Positions 36,074 through 45,533 of a stretch of DNA of 64,000 nucleotides are shown one piece after another (position 1 is the stretch's first letter; each line of letters begins with the position of its first letter). The notes under the pieces were generated by a model, which was not told where the DNA came from, did no database searches, and saw only the letters and a list, made by a program, of their open reading frames with translations. The position numbers and the translations under genes are program-made. The DNA is from Pannonibacter phragmitetus DSM 14782 (lineage in GTDB: Bacteria; Pseudomonadota; Alphaproteobacteria; Rhizobiales; Stappiaceae): assembly GCF_000382365.1 (NCBI RefSeq), contig NZ_KB908219.1, positions 1 to 64,000 of the forward strand, written 5' to 3'.

Positions 36074-37993
36074 TCAGATGACGACTTGCGTGCCGATCTC
36101 CACCACGCGGCCCGTGGGCAGGCGGAAGAAGCTGGTGGTGCCGGCAGCGTTGCGGGCCAGCTGGATGAAGACCCGCTTTGTCAGGCTGGTGAGGGGCGGG
36201 GCGGCGGCGGGAATGAGCGTGCGCCGCGAAAGGAAGAAGGAGGTCGACATGATGTCGAACTTGATGCCCTGCTTCCGGCAGGCCTTGAGGGCCCTGGGAA
36301 TGTTGGGGTCTTCCATATAGCCGAAGTTGACTGTGAGCAGCTTGAAGTCATCATTCAGCGGTGTGATCTCCACCCGGTCGTCTTCCTCCACATGCGGCAC
36401 GGGCTGCGTTTTCACCGTCATGATCAGGTTCTGCTGATGCAGCACCTTATAATGCTTGAGGCTGTGCAGCAGCGAGGTCGGCGCACTCTCCTGGTCGCCC
36501 GTCATGAAGATGGCGGTGCCGGGCACCCGGTGCGGCGGGCTTTTTTGCAGCGAGGCAGCAAGGTCCGCCAGCGGGATTTCCATCCGGCGCGTCTTCTCGA
36601 AGAGCTTCCGGCTGCCCCGTGTCCAGATGGTCATCACGGCGAGAAGCACTGCCGCCATGAACACCGACACCCAGCCGCCATCCAGGAACTTCAGCATGTT
36701 GGCGGTGAGGAACGTGGCGTCGATGGCCGCGAACATCAGCGTGACCAGCAGGACCGCCGGCAGCGGCCAGCCCCAGACGCCGCGCATGACCAGCGCCAGC
36801 AGCAGGGTGGTGACCAGCATCTGGCCTGAGATGGAGATGCCATAGGCCGCCGCAATGGCATCCGACGAGCCAAAGCCCAGCACCAGCGCCAGAACACCGG
36901 CGAGCAGCAGCCAGTTGACCTGCGGCAGGTAGATTTGACCCGACTGGGTCTCGGACGTGTGGATCACCGTCAGGCGCGGCAGCAGATGCAGTTGCGCGGC
37001 CTGCCGCGCCATGGAGAAGGCGCCCGAGATCACCGCCTGGCTGGCGATGACCGTTGCCACGGTCGCCAGCACCACAAGCGGCGTCTGGCCCCAGGCGGGC
37101 ATCATCTCAAACAGCGGCTGGCTGATGGAGCCGCCGGTCTTGAGCAGATAGGCGCCCTGACCCAGATAGTTGATCACAAGGGCGGGAAACACCAGCACGA
37201 ACCAGGTGTGGATGATCGGCTTGCGGCCAAAGTGGCCGAGATCAACATAGAGCGCTTCGGCGCCCGTCACGGCCAGAAAGGCTGCACCGGCCACCGCTAG
37301 GGCGACACCCTTGTGCGCCTGCGCAAAGGCAATGGCTTCCAGCGGGTTGAGGGCGCGCAGGATGGCCGGATCATCCATGACATGCCCCGCGCCAGCGGCG
37401 GCGAGGCAGGCGAACCAGATCAGCATCACCGGCCCGAAGATGATGGACACCCGGCCGGTGCCGTAACGCTGCACGGCAAAGAGGGCAATCAGGATGCCGG
37501 CCGTGATCGGAATGATGTAGTCTTCGACTGCAGGCAGCGTGAGTTCAAAGCCTTCGACGGCGGAGAGAACCGAAATCGCCGGGGTGATCACCGCATCGCC
37601 GAAGAACAGCGCTGCGCCGATGACACCGAGCGAGACAACGGCAAGGCGCATCCGTCCGGCGGCGGACTGGGCGAGAATGGCGAGCGACAGGGTGCCACCT
37701 TCGCCCTTGTTGCCGGCGCGCAGCACGATGAGCGCATATTTCAAGGTGACGATGACCGTCAGCGCCCAGACGATGATCGACAGGGAGCCGATGATTTCCG
37801 TGCTTGTGGGCGGTACGGTGCCGCCATTCGCCGCCGCCCGCAGCGTCTCGCGCAGGGCATAGATCGGGCTGGTGCCGATGTCGCCATAGACCACCCCGGC
37901 CGCGCCCAGCATGAGCATGCCGTGGCTGGATTTGGGAAGATGATCGTGAGGAAGACTTGTCCCGCCCTCTGGAGGGCCGCCGCTTGGGGTCAT
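36074..37993 (-). CDS. kup: Kup-type potassium uptake transporter
   Basis: This protein of about 639 residues has about 12 membrane segments between residues 25 and 460, and a cytoplasmic C-terminal domain. The N-terminal motif GAAGVVYGDIGTSPIYALRETL is the hallmark of Kup/Trk-type K+:H+ symporters, followed by AVITPAISVLSAVEG and GTGRVSIIFGPVMLIWF. The C-terminus (TPLNDDFKLLTVNFGYMEDPNIPRAL) matches the family. Two starts are possible: ATG 37993 (MTPSGG) or ATG 38068; I use the first because the product then has the usual Kup length. Confidence 0.93.
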   Translation of the reverse strand: MTPSGGPPEGGTSLPHDHLPKSSHGMLMLGAAGVVYGDIGTSPIYALRETLRAAANGGTVPPTSTEIIGSLSIIVWALTVIVTLKYALIVLRAGNKGEGGTLSLAILAQSAAGRMRLAVVSLGVIGAALFFGDAVITPAISVLSAVEGFELTLPAVEDYIIPITAGILIALFAVQRYGTGRVSIIFGPVMLIWFACLAAAGAGHVMDDPAILRALNPLEAIAFAQAHKGVALAVAGAAFLAVTGAEALYVDLGHFGRKPIIHTWFVLVFPALVINYLGQGAYLLKTGGSISQPLFEMMPAWGQTPLVVLATVATVIASQAVISGAFSMARQAAQLHLLPRLTVIHTSETQSGQIYLPQVNWLLLAGVLALVLGFGSSDAIAAAYGISISGQMLVTTLLLALVMRGVWGWPLPAVLLVTLMFAAIDATFLTANMLKFLDGGWVSVFMAAVLLAVMTIWTRGSRKLFEKTRRMEIPLADLAASLQKSPPHRVPGTAIFMTGDQESAPTSLLHSLKHYKVLHQQNLIMTVKTQPVPHVEEDDRVEITPLNDDFKLLTVNFGYMEDPNIPRALKACRKQGIKFDIMSTSFFLSRRTLIPAAAPPLTSLTKRVFIQLARNAAGTTSFFRLPTGRVVEIGTQVVI

Positions 37994-38194
37994 TGCTGAC
38001 ACTACCCCTGCTGTTTTGTCCGCCACCGGCTGGTGTCGAGCCGTCAGGATGAGCGGCAGAGCGGACATTGCGGAACAGGAAATGCGGGAAAGCGCGTCCG
38101 GTTCCGGTCGGGGCCATTATTTAGCCCAAAGTTTGTCAGGCGCACAGGTCCGGAAACGGGTATTCTTCAGTCCGGTTGTTCTCTGGAGTTGCTG

Positions 38195-38632
38195 ATGAAG
38201 ACGCCTGTCCTTGCCCTGTTTCTTGCCTTTCTGCCCGCCATGCCTGCCGCAGCGGCCAGCGCGGAGGATGTCTATCAGCAGGTCGAGACCATCCTCGGCG
38301 ATGCCAAGGGCCTCGATCCGTTTCTGGAAGACGTTCGGCGTGCGCTGGTGACGGGCACGGGAGAAGAAGTGGCCGCGCTTGCTGCCTTCCCCCTGCCGGT
38401 CAACAACAACGGCACCTTCCACTCCGTTGAAACGGCAGATGAATTCATCGCCGCATACCCCCGGCTGGTGACTGAGGAGACGAAAAGCATCGTCGCGGAA
38501 GCCGCCTATGAGGATCTGCTTGTGACCGACGAAGGCGTCGCCATTGGCGATGGGGCCGTCTGGCTCAGCCCGGTGTGCGAGGACAACGCCTGCGTGAAGA
38601 GCTACTGGGCCATCGTCTCGATCAACAATTGA
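38195..38632 (+). CDS. secreted protein of unknown function
   Basis: This 145-residue protein has a clear signal peptide (MKTPVLALFLAFLPAMPAAAASA, about 1-22). The mature part contains FHSVETADEFIAAYPRLV and DNACVKSYWAIVSI near the end, with two cysteines that could form a disulphide. It is not recognised as a named family. It is divergent from kup and followed by another secreted protein gene. Confidence 0.75.
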   Translation: MKTPVLALFLAFLPAMPAAAASAEDVYQQVETILGDAKGLDPFLEDVRRALVTGTGEEVAALAAFPLPVNNNGTFHSVETADEFIAAYPRLVTEETKSIVAEAAYEDLLVTDEGVAIGDGAVWLSPVCEDNACVKSYWAIVSINN

Positions 38633-38757
38633 TTCCCGGTTTACACCGCTGCCCGATGAGCTTGACACATCGAGCAGTGATTAAGTCCTTGCGATGCTGG
38701 AGCATTTTCAAGGCGTAATGCATCGGCATCGAAAGCCTTGGTATGAGGAGACAGGCA

Positions 38758-39138
38758 ATGCGTATCGCTCCCTTGCATGCATGTGTTTGCGCCGTTGCAG
38801 CCTCTCTGCTAGCGGCTCCCGCTTCTGCCGCACCTGAGAACCGCTGCGGCTGGGTGGTCAACCCTACACCGGGCAACTGGTGGCTGACCGACCGGGACGG
38901 AGACTGGATTCTGGCCACGCAGGGCTCGGACCGGGAAGCGCTGGGCATGGAGAATATCGGCGATATCTCCGCCGGCGATTACCGCGCCGTGAACGGCAAC
39001 TATGGCTATGCCTGCGGCTGCATGAAGGTGGAGACCGAAAAGGAAGACGGCACGCAGTACATCACGGCCGTTTATTCCTTCCGCCAGCTCAAACTGGCCC
39101 AATGCGACAAGGACAAATCCCTGCCAAAGGTGGAGTGA
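38758..39138 (+). CDS. DUF4087 domain secreted protein
   Basis: This 126-residue protein has a signal peptide (about 1-24, LLAAPASA cleavage) followed by ENRCGWVVNPTPGNWWLTDRDGDWIL and NYGYACGCMKVE, which match the DUF4087 family. Four cysteines in the mature protein suggest disulphides. The start at 38758 has AGGAGA about six bases upstream; the ATG at 38743 overlaps that site. Function unknown. Confidence 0.82.
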   Translation: MRIAPLHACVCAVAASLLAAPASAAPENRCGWVVNPTPGNWWLTDRDGDWILATQGSDREALGMENIGDISAGDYRAVNGNYGYACGCMKVETEKEDGTQYITAVYSFRQLKLAQCDKDKSLPKVE

Positions 39139-39331
39139 AACCAGCACCCGATGGGCTTGCTTTATAGGGTGTTCGGCAAGCCCCATGCGGAGCATTTGCC
39201 TCTCTCTGCGCGCTCTGATTGGCGGCGGATTACATCTTTGTCATGACCTATCCGTAACTTTGCGCGGCTCCTCTTCGGGTTTACTCCAGTGTCACCTCAG
39301 CGCTGACTGAGAGGTGGTCAAGGAGACCAGG

Positions 39332-40072
39332 ATGAAAAGCCGTTTTCTGATTGCAGTTGCTGCTGCAACCCTCATTTCAACATCAGCATTTGCTGCCAGT
39401 TCGCCGCACTGGACCTACGAGGGCGCCGAAGGGCCTGCCCACTGGGCGGATCTTGCGAAGAATTTCGAGGTCTGCGAAGCGGGGCACGAGCAGTCCCCCG
39501 TCGATCTGACCCATGCGGTCAAGGCCGAGCCTGCGGATATCATGTTCCACTGGAACAAGGATGCCCATTGGACCGTGGTCAACAATGGCCACACCATTCA
39601 GGCAAACACGGAGGATGGCGGCACCATTGATCTGGATGGCAAGTCCTACGTGCTGCGCCAGTTCCACTTCCACACGCCGTCCGAACATGCCATCGACGGC
39701 AAGAAGGCACCGATGGAAGCCCACTTCGTGCATCAGGCCGAAGACGGCACGCTGGCCGTTGTCGGCGCGCTGATCGAGCCGGGCGGGGAGAATGACCTGT
39801 TCAAGGCCGTGATGGACAAGGCGCCTGCCAAAGCCGGTGAAGAAGTGAAGGTTGGCGCAGCGGATGCGGCAACGATGCTGCCCGGCACGCGGCACTTCTT
39901 CCGCTACGAAGGCTCCCTCACGACACCGCCCTGTTCGGAAACCGTGGTCTGGACGGTGATGAAGGAGCCGATCAAGGTGTCCGAAGCCTCGATCAAGGAA
40001 TTCGAAGCCATCTACGCCGCCAACGCCCGCCCGCTGCAGCCGATCGGCCGCAGGTTCATTCTGGAAAAGTGA
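39332..40072 (+). CDS. periplasmic alpha-class carbonic anhydrase
   Basis: The 246-residue enzyme interconverts carbon dioxide and bicarbonate. It has a signal peptide (about 1-21), then WTYEGAEGPAHWADL and the zinc ligands in QFHFHTPSEH (about 110-119) and AHFVHQ (about 131), followed by YEGSLTTPPCSETVVWTV near the end. All three zinc histidines are visible. AAGGAGA lies upstream of the ATG at 39332. It is secreted and stands alone. Confidence 0.94.
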   Translation: MKSRFLIAVAAATLISTSAFAASSPHWTYEGAEGPAHWADLAKNFEVCEAGHEQSPVDLTHAVKAEPADIMFHWNKDAHWTVVNNGHTIQANTEDGGTIDLDGKSYVLRQFHFHTPSEHAIDGKKAPMEAHFVHQAEDGTLAVVGALIEPGGENDLFKAVMDKAPAKAGEEVKVGAADAATMLPGTRHFFRYEGSLTTPPCSETVVWTVMKEPIKVSEASIKEFEAIYAANARPLQPIGRRFILEK

Positions 40073-40130
40073 TCCGGTGATCCTCGCCTGGACCGGCTGT
40101 TTGAGGCCGGTTCAGGCGTCGGGGGGATGG

Positions 40131-40877
40131 TCACACTTCCCCCATCGCCTTGCGGAAGCGCTGAACGCTGCCGGCGAAGCCGTGGATCAGGGCGTCGGCG
40201 GTGAAGCCGTGGCCGATGGACATTTCGCGGATGAAGGGGGCACGCTTGATCAGCGCCGGGATGTTTTCCACCGTCAGGTCATGCCCCGCATTGACGCCGA
40301 GGCCAGCGGCGCGGGCCGCTTCTGCCGTGGCTGCCACCTTGTCCAGCTCCAGCTTCGCCCGCTCCGGGCTGTCGTAGCAGGCGCCATAGGGGCCTGTGTA
40401 GATCTCGATACGCTCCGCCCCGATGGCGGCAGCCTCAGTTGCCAGCGCCGGGTCCGGGTCGAGGAACAGGGAGACGGTGACCGCCCATTCGCGTGCTGCC
40501 GTAATGGCTTCCTTCAGCAGCGCCTTGTCCGCGCCAAACTGCCAGCCGTGGTCCGAGGTGGTCTGGTCCGGCGCGTCGGGCACGAACAGCACCTGATCGG
40601 GCCGGGCCTTTTCCACCAGATCGAGAAAGTCCGGCGTCGGATAGCCCTCAAGGCACAGTTCCTTGTTGGGGAACCGGTCCTCGATCAACTCCGCCAGATC
40701 GAACACATCGCTCTTGCGGATGTGCCGCTCGTCCGGGCGCGGGTGCACGGTGATGCCCTTGGCGCCTGCCTCCATCGCGATCGCCGCCATGCCGGTGACG
40801 CTCGGCCAGGGCAGATCGCGCCGGTTGCGCAGCATGGCGATGGCGTTGACATTCACGGAAAGGCGGGAGGCAGTCAT
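40131..40877 (-). CDS. pdxJ: pyridoxine 5'-phosphate synthase
   Basis: The 248-residue enzyme makes pyridoxine phosphate from deoxyxylulose phosphate and aminoacetone phosphate in vitamin B6 synthesis. The opening LSVNVNAIAMLRNRRDLPWPSVTGMAAIAMEAGAKGITVHPRPDERHI is typical of PdxJ, followed by NKELCLEGYPTPDFL and INAGHDLT-like GVNAGHDLTVENIP. It is single-gene on the minus strand with a repeat element upstream. Confidence 0.95.
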   Translation of the reverse strand: MTASRLSVNVNAIAMLRNRRDLPWPSVTGMAAIAMEAGAKGITVHPRPDERHIRKSDVFDLAELIEDRFPNKELCLEGYPTPDFLDLVEKARPDQVLFVPDAPDQTTSDHGWQFGADKALLKEAITAAREWAVTVSLFLDPDPALATEAAAIGAERIEIYTGPYGACYDSPERAKLELDKVAATAEAARAAGLGVNAGHDLTVENIPALIKRAPFIREMSIGHGFTADALIHGFAGSVQRFRKAMGEV

Positions 40878-41016
40878 GGCGGGCGTCCGGCAATGGAATG
40901 AGGCGGCTGGTGCCGCAGAGTGCCGAAAATCGGCCGGAACGGCGGTCCTGTCAAACCGGATATTGCTGCGGTGACAAGAATTTATTGCGGCTGCTGAAGG
41001 GGCAAAGCCTCTCCAC

Positions 41017-41132
41017 TGTCATCCCGGTTTGGCGCAAAGCGGCAAGACCGGGATCTAGTACACCCGGTTCAGGAGATAGCCGGTGCCCGGGATACTGGAT
41101 CCCCACCTGCGAGGGGATGACAACGGAGGGAC
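41017..41132. repeat. dispersed palindromic intergenic repeat (copy 2)
   Basis: Bases 41017-41055 match the reverse complement of 2798-2836 in 38 of 39 positions, and the following segment to ATGACAACGG mirrors the other half of copy 1 (CCAGTATCCC and GTCATCCCC on the opposite strand) less closely. It lies between pdxJ and serA; the rest of that 330-base gap has no gene. Confidence 0.75.
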
Positions 41133-41207
41133 GGAGCTCTCCCCCCAAAAAAACAAACGGCGCGAGGCCATGCCCTGCGCCGTTCGTGTCTCATCAGATC
41201 TGATCCA

Positions 41208-42452
41208 TCACACCCGGTTCAGCAGGCGGGCGCGGATGGTGCCGGGGAGGGCGCGGATTTCCTCGAGGATATCGACCGAGTTCTCCACCTTGCCGTCCAC
41301 ATCCAGCACCACATAGCCGGTTTCCTGCACCGTCTGCATGTACTGGGCATGGATGTTGAGGTTGTTGCGGGCGAACAGGTCGTTCAGCGCACGCATGGCG
41401 CCCGGCACGTTGCGGTGCACCTGGATGAAGCGGGTGGCATCCGTGCCGCGCGGCAGCTGCACCTGCGGGAAATTGACCGCGCCCACGGTGGAGCCCACGT
41501 CCGAATACTCGACGAGACGGCGGGAGACTTCCTCGCCGATGCGCTCCTGCGCCTCTTCCGTCGAGCCGCCCACATGCGGGGTCATGATCACGTTGGCAAA
41601 GCCGCGCAGAGGGCTGACGAACTCGTCGTTGTTCGACTTGGGCTCGGAGGGGAACACGTCGATGGCCGCACCGGCGATATGGCCGCTCTTCAGTGCGGCG
41701 GCGAGGGCGTCGATGTCCACCACCTTGCCGCGGGCATTGTTGATGAGGAAGCTGCCGGGCTTCATCTTCGCCAGCTCTTCGGCGCGGATCATGTTCCGCG
41801 TCTCGGCCGTGTCCGGCACATGCAGCGACACGATGTCGGAGCGCGACAGCAGCTCGTCCAGCGTGTCCACCGGCATCACGTTGCCGTGGCGCAGCTTGTC
41901 CACCTTGTCATAGTAGATGACCGTGAGGCCCATGGCTTCGGCCAGCGTGGCCAGCTGGGTGCCGATGTTGCCGTAGCCGACGATGCCCAGCGTCTTGCCG
42001 CGCACTTCGCGCGAGCCGGTGGCCGTCTTCATCCAGCGCCCGGCGTGGGCTGCGGTGGACTTCTCGAAGACGCCGCGCATCAGCATGACGATTTCGGCAA
42101 TGGTCAGCTCGGCAACGGAGCGGGTGTTGGAGAAGGGTGCGTTGAACACCGGGATGCCGCGCTCGCGGGCGGCGGCCAGATCCACCTGGTTGGTGCCCAC
42201 CGAGAAGCAGCCGATGGCGACCAGCGTTCCGGCCGCCTCGATGACTTCACGGGTCAGCTGCGTGCGCGAGCGGATGCCCACCACATGCACACCCTTGAGC
42301 GCCTCGATCAGCGCCTCCTTGTCGAGCGCCTTCGGCAGCATTTCGACATTGTGATAGCCGCTGGCGTCCAGCACAGCCTTCGCCGTGGGGGAAATGCCCT
42401 CCAGCAGCAGCCAGCGGATCTGATTCTTCGGCCGGGACAAACCGTTGCTCAT
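41208..42452 (-). CDS. serA: D-3-phosphoglycerate dehydrogenase
   Basis: The 414-residue enzyme starts serine synthesis from 3-phosphoglycerate. It has the NAD-binding motif LGIVGYGNIGTQ (about 155), NNARGKVVDIDAL (about 236), TPHVGGSTEEAQERIGEEV (about 290-308) and a C-terminal ACT domain (about 340-414, VVLDVDGKVENSVDILEEI) that binds serine in the feedback-inhibited E. coli type. serB lies elsewhere in the window (22.8 kb). A terminator separates it from ilvN upstream. Confidence 0.94.
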   Translation of the reverse strand: MSNGLSRPKNQIRWLLLEGISPTAKAVLDASGYHNVEMLPKALDKEALIEALKGVHVVGIRSRTQLTREVIEAAGTLVAIGCFSVGTNQVDLAAARERGIPVFNAPFSNTRSVAELTIAEIVMLMRGVFEKSTAAHAGRWMKTATGSREVRGKTLGIVGYGNIGTQLATLAEAMGLTVIYYDKVDKLRHGNVMPVDTLDELLSRSDIVSLHVPDTAETRNMIRAEELAKMKPGSFLINNARGKVVDIDALAAALKSGHIAGAAIDVFPSEPKSNNDEFVSPLRGFANVIMTPHVGGSTEEAQERIGEEVSRRLVEYSDVGSTVGAVNFPQVQLPRGTDATRFIQVHRNVPGAMRALNDLFARNNLNIHAQYMQTVQETGYVVLDVDGKVENSVDILEEIRALPGTIRARLLNRV

Positions 42453-42519
42453 GGGCTTCTAAGCCTTCCTTGTGGGACCTTGCGGTCAGCAATCCGAGAG
42501 GGGCGGGCCGGAACGGAAA

Positions 42520-42547
42520 ACGGTCACCGGCTGGAGCCGGTGACCGT
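42520..42547 (-). terminator. rho-independent terminator of ilvIN
   Basis: On the minus strand ACGGTCACCGGC and GCCGGTGACCGT form a perfect 12-bp stem with a 4-base loop, followed by TTTTCC, about 65 bases after ilvN. Confidence 0.85.
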
Positions 42548-42611
42548 ATATTGCGTTGCGGCGCGTGCGTCTATGGCCTTGCAGGGTTTGACAGGGCCTT
42601 TCGGGAGAAGC

Positions 42612-43184
42612 TTACAGCCCTTCGGCGCCGCGCTGGACGGCGGCGACGCCGGTGCGGGAGACCTCAACGAGCCCCAGCGGCTTCATGATCTGGATGAACT
42701 GCTCGATCTTCGAGGTGCGGCCGGTGATCTCGAAGACGAAATGATCCGTCGTTGCGTCGATCACCGTGGCGCGGAAGGCATCGGCAAGGCGCAGGGCCTC
42801 CAGACGCTTCTCGCCATGGCCTGCCACCTTCACCAGCGCCAGTTCCCGTTCCAGCGGCTTGTCGTTGCTGCCAAGGCGCGCCTGCACGGTGAGGTCGGTG
42901 ACCCGGTGCACCGGCACCAGCCGGTCCAGCTGGTGGCGGATCTGCTCGATCACCATCGGCGTGCCGGTGGTGACGATGGTGATGCGCGACAGATGCGCCT
43001 CATGCTCGGTTTCCGAAACGGTGAGGCTGTCGATGTTGTAGCCGCGGCCCGAGAACAGGCCGATGACGCGGGCCAGCACACCCGGCTCATTGTCCACCAG
43101 GATCGATAGGGTGTGGGATTCGATCTTGTCGCTGACTTCGGCCATGAAATAGGCGGAAGGGGCGTTGACGTTCTGTGCGTTCAT
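42612..43184 (-). CDS. ilvN: acetolactate synthase small (regulatory) subunit
   Basis: The 190-residue protein contains an N-terminal ACT domain (about 20-95, SHTLSILVDNEPGVLARVIGLFSGRGYNIDSLTV) and a C-terminal ALS-small domain with GRTSKIEQFIQIMKPLGLVEVSRTG. It binds valine for feedback control and activates the large subunit. It begins 14 bases after the ilvI stop, so the two are in one operon under the same leader. Confidence 0.96.
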   Translation of the reverse strand: MNAQNVNAPSAYFMAEVSDKIESHTLSILVDNEPGVLARVIGLFSGRGYNIDSLTVSETEHEAHLSRITIVTTGTPMVIEQIRHQLDRLVPVHRVTDLTVQARLGSNDKPLERELALVKVAGHGEKRLEALRLADAFRATVIDATTDHFVFEITGRTSKIEQFIQIMKPLGLVEVSRTGVAAVQRGAEGL

Positions 43185-43198
43185 GACGGTTCCTTGCC

Positions 43199-44974
43199 TC
43201 AGACCAGTGCCTTGCCTGCCGAACCGATGGCATTGGCCACCGCTTCGTCATTGGCTTCATCGGGAAGCAGCATTTCGTTGTGGGCCTTGCCCGAGGGGAT
43301 CATCGGGAAGCAGTTGGCGAGGTTCGCCACGCGGCAATCGAAGAGCACCGGCCTGTCGACGGCGATCATCTCGCGGATGGCATCATCCAGCTCGCCCGGC
43401 TTTTCGACGCGGAAGCCGACGCCGCCATAGGCTTCGGCCAGCTTCACGAAGTCCGGCATGCTTTCCATGTAGGAATGGGACATGCGGTTGCCATGCAGCA
43501 GCTGCTGCCACTGGCGCACCATGCCCATGTACTGGTTGTTGAGGATGAAGATCTTGACCGGCAGGTTGAACTGCACCGCCGTGGACATTTCCTGCATGTT
43601 CATCAGCACGGAGGCATCGCCCGCCACGCAGATGCTGAGCGCATCGCGGTGGGCAACCTGCGCGCCGATGCAGGCCGGCAGGCCATAGCCCATGGTGCCG
43701 AGGCCGCCGGAGGTGAGCCAGTGGTTGGGCGATTCAAAGCCGATGTACTGCGCCGCCCACATCTGGTGCTGCCCGACTTCGGTGGAGACATAGGTCTCGC
43801 GGCCCTTGGTCAGTTCGGCCAGGCGCTGCAGCGCATACTGCGGCATGATGATGTCGCTGTTGGGCGTGTAGGCAAGGCAGTTGCGCGCGCGCCACTGATC
43901 GATCTGTGCCCACCAGGCCTTGAGCGCGGCCGGATCGGCCTTGGCACCGGAAGAGCGCCACAGGCGGACCATGTCTTCCAGCACGTGGCCGACATCGCCG
44001 ATGACCGGCACGTCCACCTTGACCACCTTGTTGATGGAGGAGGGGTCGATGTCGATGTGGATCTTGCGGGCATTGGGGGCGAAGGCATCGATGCGGCCGG
44101 TGATGCGGTCATCGAAGCGCGCGCCGATGCAGATCATGACATCGCAGTCATGCATCGTCATGTTGGCTTCATAGGTGCCGTGCATGCCCAGCATGCCGAG
44201 CCAGTTTGCGCCCGACGCCGGATAGGCGCCAAGGCCCATGAGCGTGGAGGTGACCGGGAAGCCGGTAAGCTGGATCAGCTCGCGCAGCAGCTGGCTGGCG
44301 TGCGGGCCGGAGTTGATGACACCGCCGCCCGTATAGAAGACCGGCTTCTTCGCGCTCGCCATCAGCTCGATGGCCTGGCGCACGGCGTTGAGGTCGCCCT
44401 TGATCTGCGGGCGGTAGCTCTTGTGCGCCGCTGCCGGGTTGGCGGTCGGGCCCTGATAGGTGCCGGTAGCGAACTGCACATCCTTCGGAACGTCGATCAC
44501 GACCGGGCCGGGACGGCCGGAGGTGGCGACATAGAAGGCTTCATGGATGATGCGCGGCAGGTCGTTGACATCGCGGACCAGCCAGTTGTGCTTGGTGCAG
44601 TTGCGGGTGATGCCGACCGTGTCACATTCCTGGAAGGCGTCGGTGCCGATGAGATGGGTCGGAACCTGGCCGGTGATGCAGACCAGCGGGATGGAATCGA
44701 GCATCGCATCGGTCAGCGCCGTGACCATATTGGTCGCGCCGGGGCCGGAGGTGACCAGAACGACGCCGGGGCGGCCGGTGGAGCGGGCATAGCCCTCTGC
44801 CGCGTGGCCTGCGCCCTGCTCGTGCCGCACAAGGATGTGCTCGATGTCGTCCTGCTGGATGATCTCGTCATAGATCGGCAGTACCGCGCCGCCGGGATAG
44901 CCGAAGATATGTTTCACACCCTGGTCTTTAAGCGCCTGGAGCACCATGCCGGCTCCGGTCATCTCCCGTGTCAT
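43199..44974 (-). CDS. ilvI: acetolactate synthase large subunit
   Basis: This 591-residue thiamine-diphosphate enzyme makes acetolactate and acetohydroxybutyrate, the first common step in valine, leucine and isoleucine synthesis. It opens TGAGMVLQALKDQGVKHIFGYPGGAVLPIYDEI, with the catalytic Glu in RHEQGAGHAAEGYAR (about 48-62), VTSGPGATNMVTALTDAMLDS, MGYGLPACIGAQVAH and the cofactor motif GDASVLMNMQEMSTAVQFNLPVKIFILNN (about 447-475). A leader peptide and attenuator precede it. It forms an operon with ilvN. Confidence 0.97.
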   Translation of the reverse strand: MTREMTGAGMVLQALKDQGVKHIFGYPGGAVLPIYDEIIQQDDIEHILVRHEQGAGHAAEGYARSTGRPGVVLVTSGPGATNMVTALTDAMLDSIPLVCITGQVPTHLIGTDAFQECDTVGITRNCTKHNWLVRDVNDLPRIIHEAFYVATSGRPGPVVIDVPKDVQFATGTYQGPTANPAAAHKSYRPQIKGDLNAVRQAIELMASAKKPVFYTGGGVINSGPHASQLLRELIQLTGFPVTSTLMGLGAYPASGANWLGMLGMHGTYEANMTMHDCDVMICIGARFDDRITGRIDAFAPNARKIHIDIDPSSINKVVKVDVPVIGDVGHVLEDMVRLWRSSGAKADPAALKAWWAQIDQWRARNCLAYTPNSDIIMPQYALQRLAELTKGRETYVSTEVGQHQMWAAQYIGFESPNHWLTSGGLGTMGYGLPACIGAQVAHRDALSICVAGDASVLMNMQEMSTAVQFNLPVKIFILNNQYMGMVRQWQQLLHGNRMSHSYMESMPDFVKLAEAYGGVGFRVEKPGELDDAIREMIAVDRPVLFDCRVANLANCFPMIPSGKAHNEMLLPDEANDEAVANAIGSAGKALV

Positions 44975-45055
44975 CGTCTGCTTCCTTGCCTTGGCTTCTT
45001 GATCCGAAATCTCTTGATCTTGCCGTGTTTGAAGTGTGTCCGGAGGGCTGGAACG

Positions 45056-45079
45056 AAAAAGGGCTCCCGAGGAGCCCTT
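45056..45079 (-). terminator. attenuator terminator upstream of ilvI
   Basis: On the minus strand AAGGGCTCC and GGAGCCCTT form a 9-bp stem with a 3-base loop, followed by TTTTTCG. It lies 35 bases after the leader peptide stop and about 80 bases before ilvI. Together with the leader peptide it makes a classical attenuator. Confidence 0.85.
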
Positions 45080-45113
45080 GCTGCGCGCCAGCCTGTTCCG
45101 AACGGTATACCGT

Positions 45114-45176
45114 TCAGGCCGCGCGCGTTCCTACTACCAGAAGCAGCTGTGAAGCTGCGAAAATCTGCATCGCCAT
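45114..45176 (-). CDS. ilvL: branched-chain leader peptide of ilvIN
   Basis: A 20-codon frame starts ATG at 45176 and stops TGA at 45114. Its product MAMQIFAASQLLLVVGTRAA contains isoleucine, three leucines and two valines, the amino acids made by the downstream pathway. An in-frame ATG at 45224 would give a 36-residue version. A palindrome (GAACGGTATACCGTTC, 45100-45115) overlaps the stop codon and can act as a pause or anti-terminator hairpin. Ribosome stalling at the LLLVV stretch would prevent the terminator at 45056-45079 from forming. Confidence 0.85.
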   Translation of the reverse strand: MAMQIFAASQLLLVVGTRAA

Positions 45177-45533
45177 GGGGCGTCCCGCTTCCTGACTGCC
45201 GGTCTTGCTGTAAAGGCCGGTCATGACAAGTTCTCATCCCGCAGCCCACCCTCCGGCAGGTGCTGCAGTTGCGCTGCACACTAGTATTGGTGCCGAGGGT
45301 TGGTCAAGCGGAAATTCTGATTATTTCAACGGATGGCCTTTTGCGTTGCCGAAAGTTGCGGAAGGGCAGGGTGGGCTTTCAAATGTGGCGGATTTCTGCG
45401 GATTTTTGAGCGCCTTGAAAAGTTTTACACAGGCGCCACAAAAACTTCATCGAACCCTCTTGCATGTCCGGAAGGTGGTGGGTATACACCGCTCATCCGA
45501 AGCGGACAGGCGCTGACGCCGCCGCGACGAGAT

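Noticed and set aside
40898-41203. 101-codon open frame in the gap between pdxJ and serA
   Set aside because: It runs through the dispersed repeat element and has no ribosome site or family-like sequence.
43280-45226. 648-codon plus-strand open frame over ilvI and its leader
   Set aside because: It is antisense to ilvI with its intact cofactor motifs; it is a shadow of codon bias.
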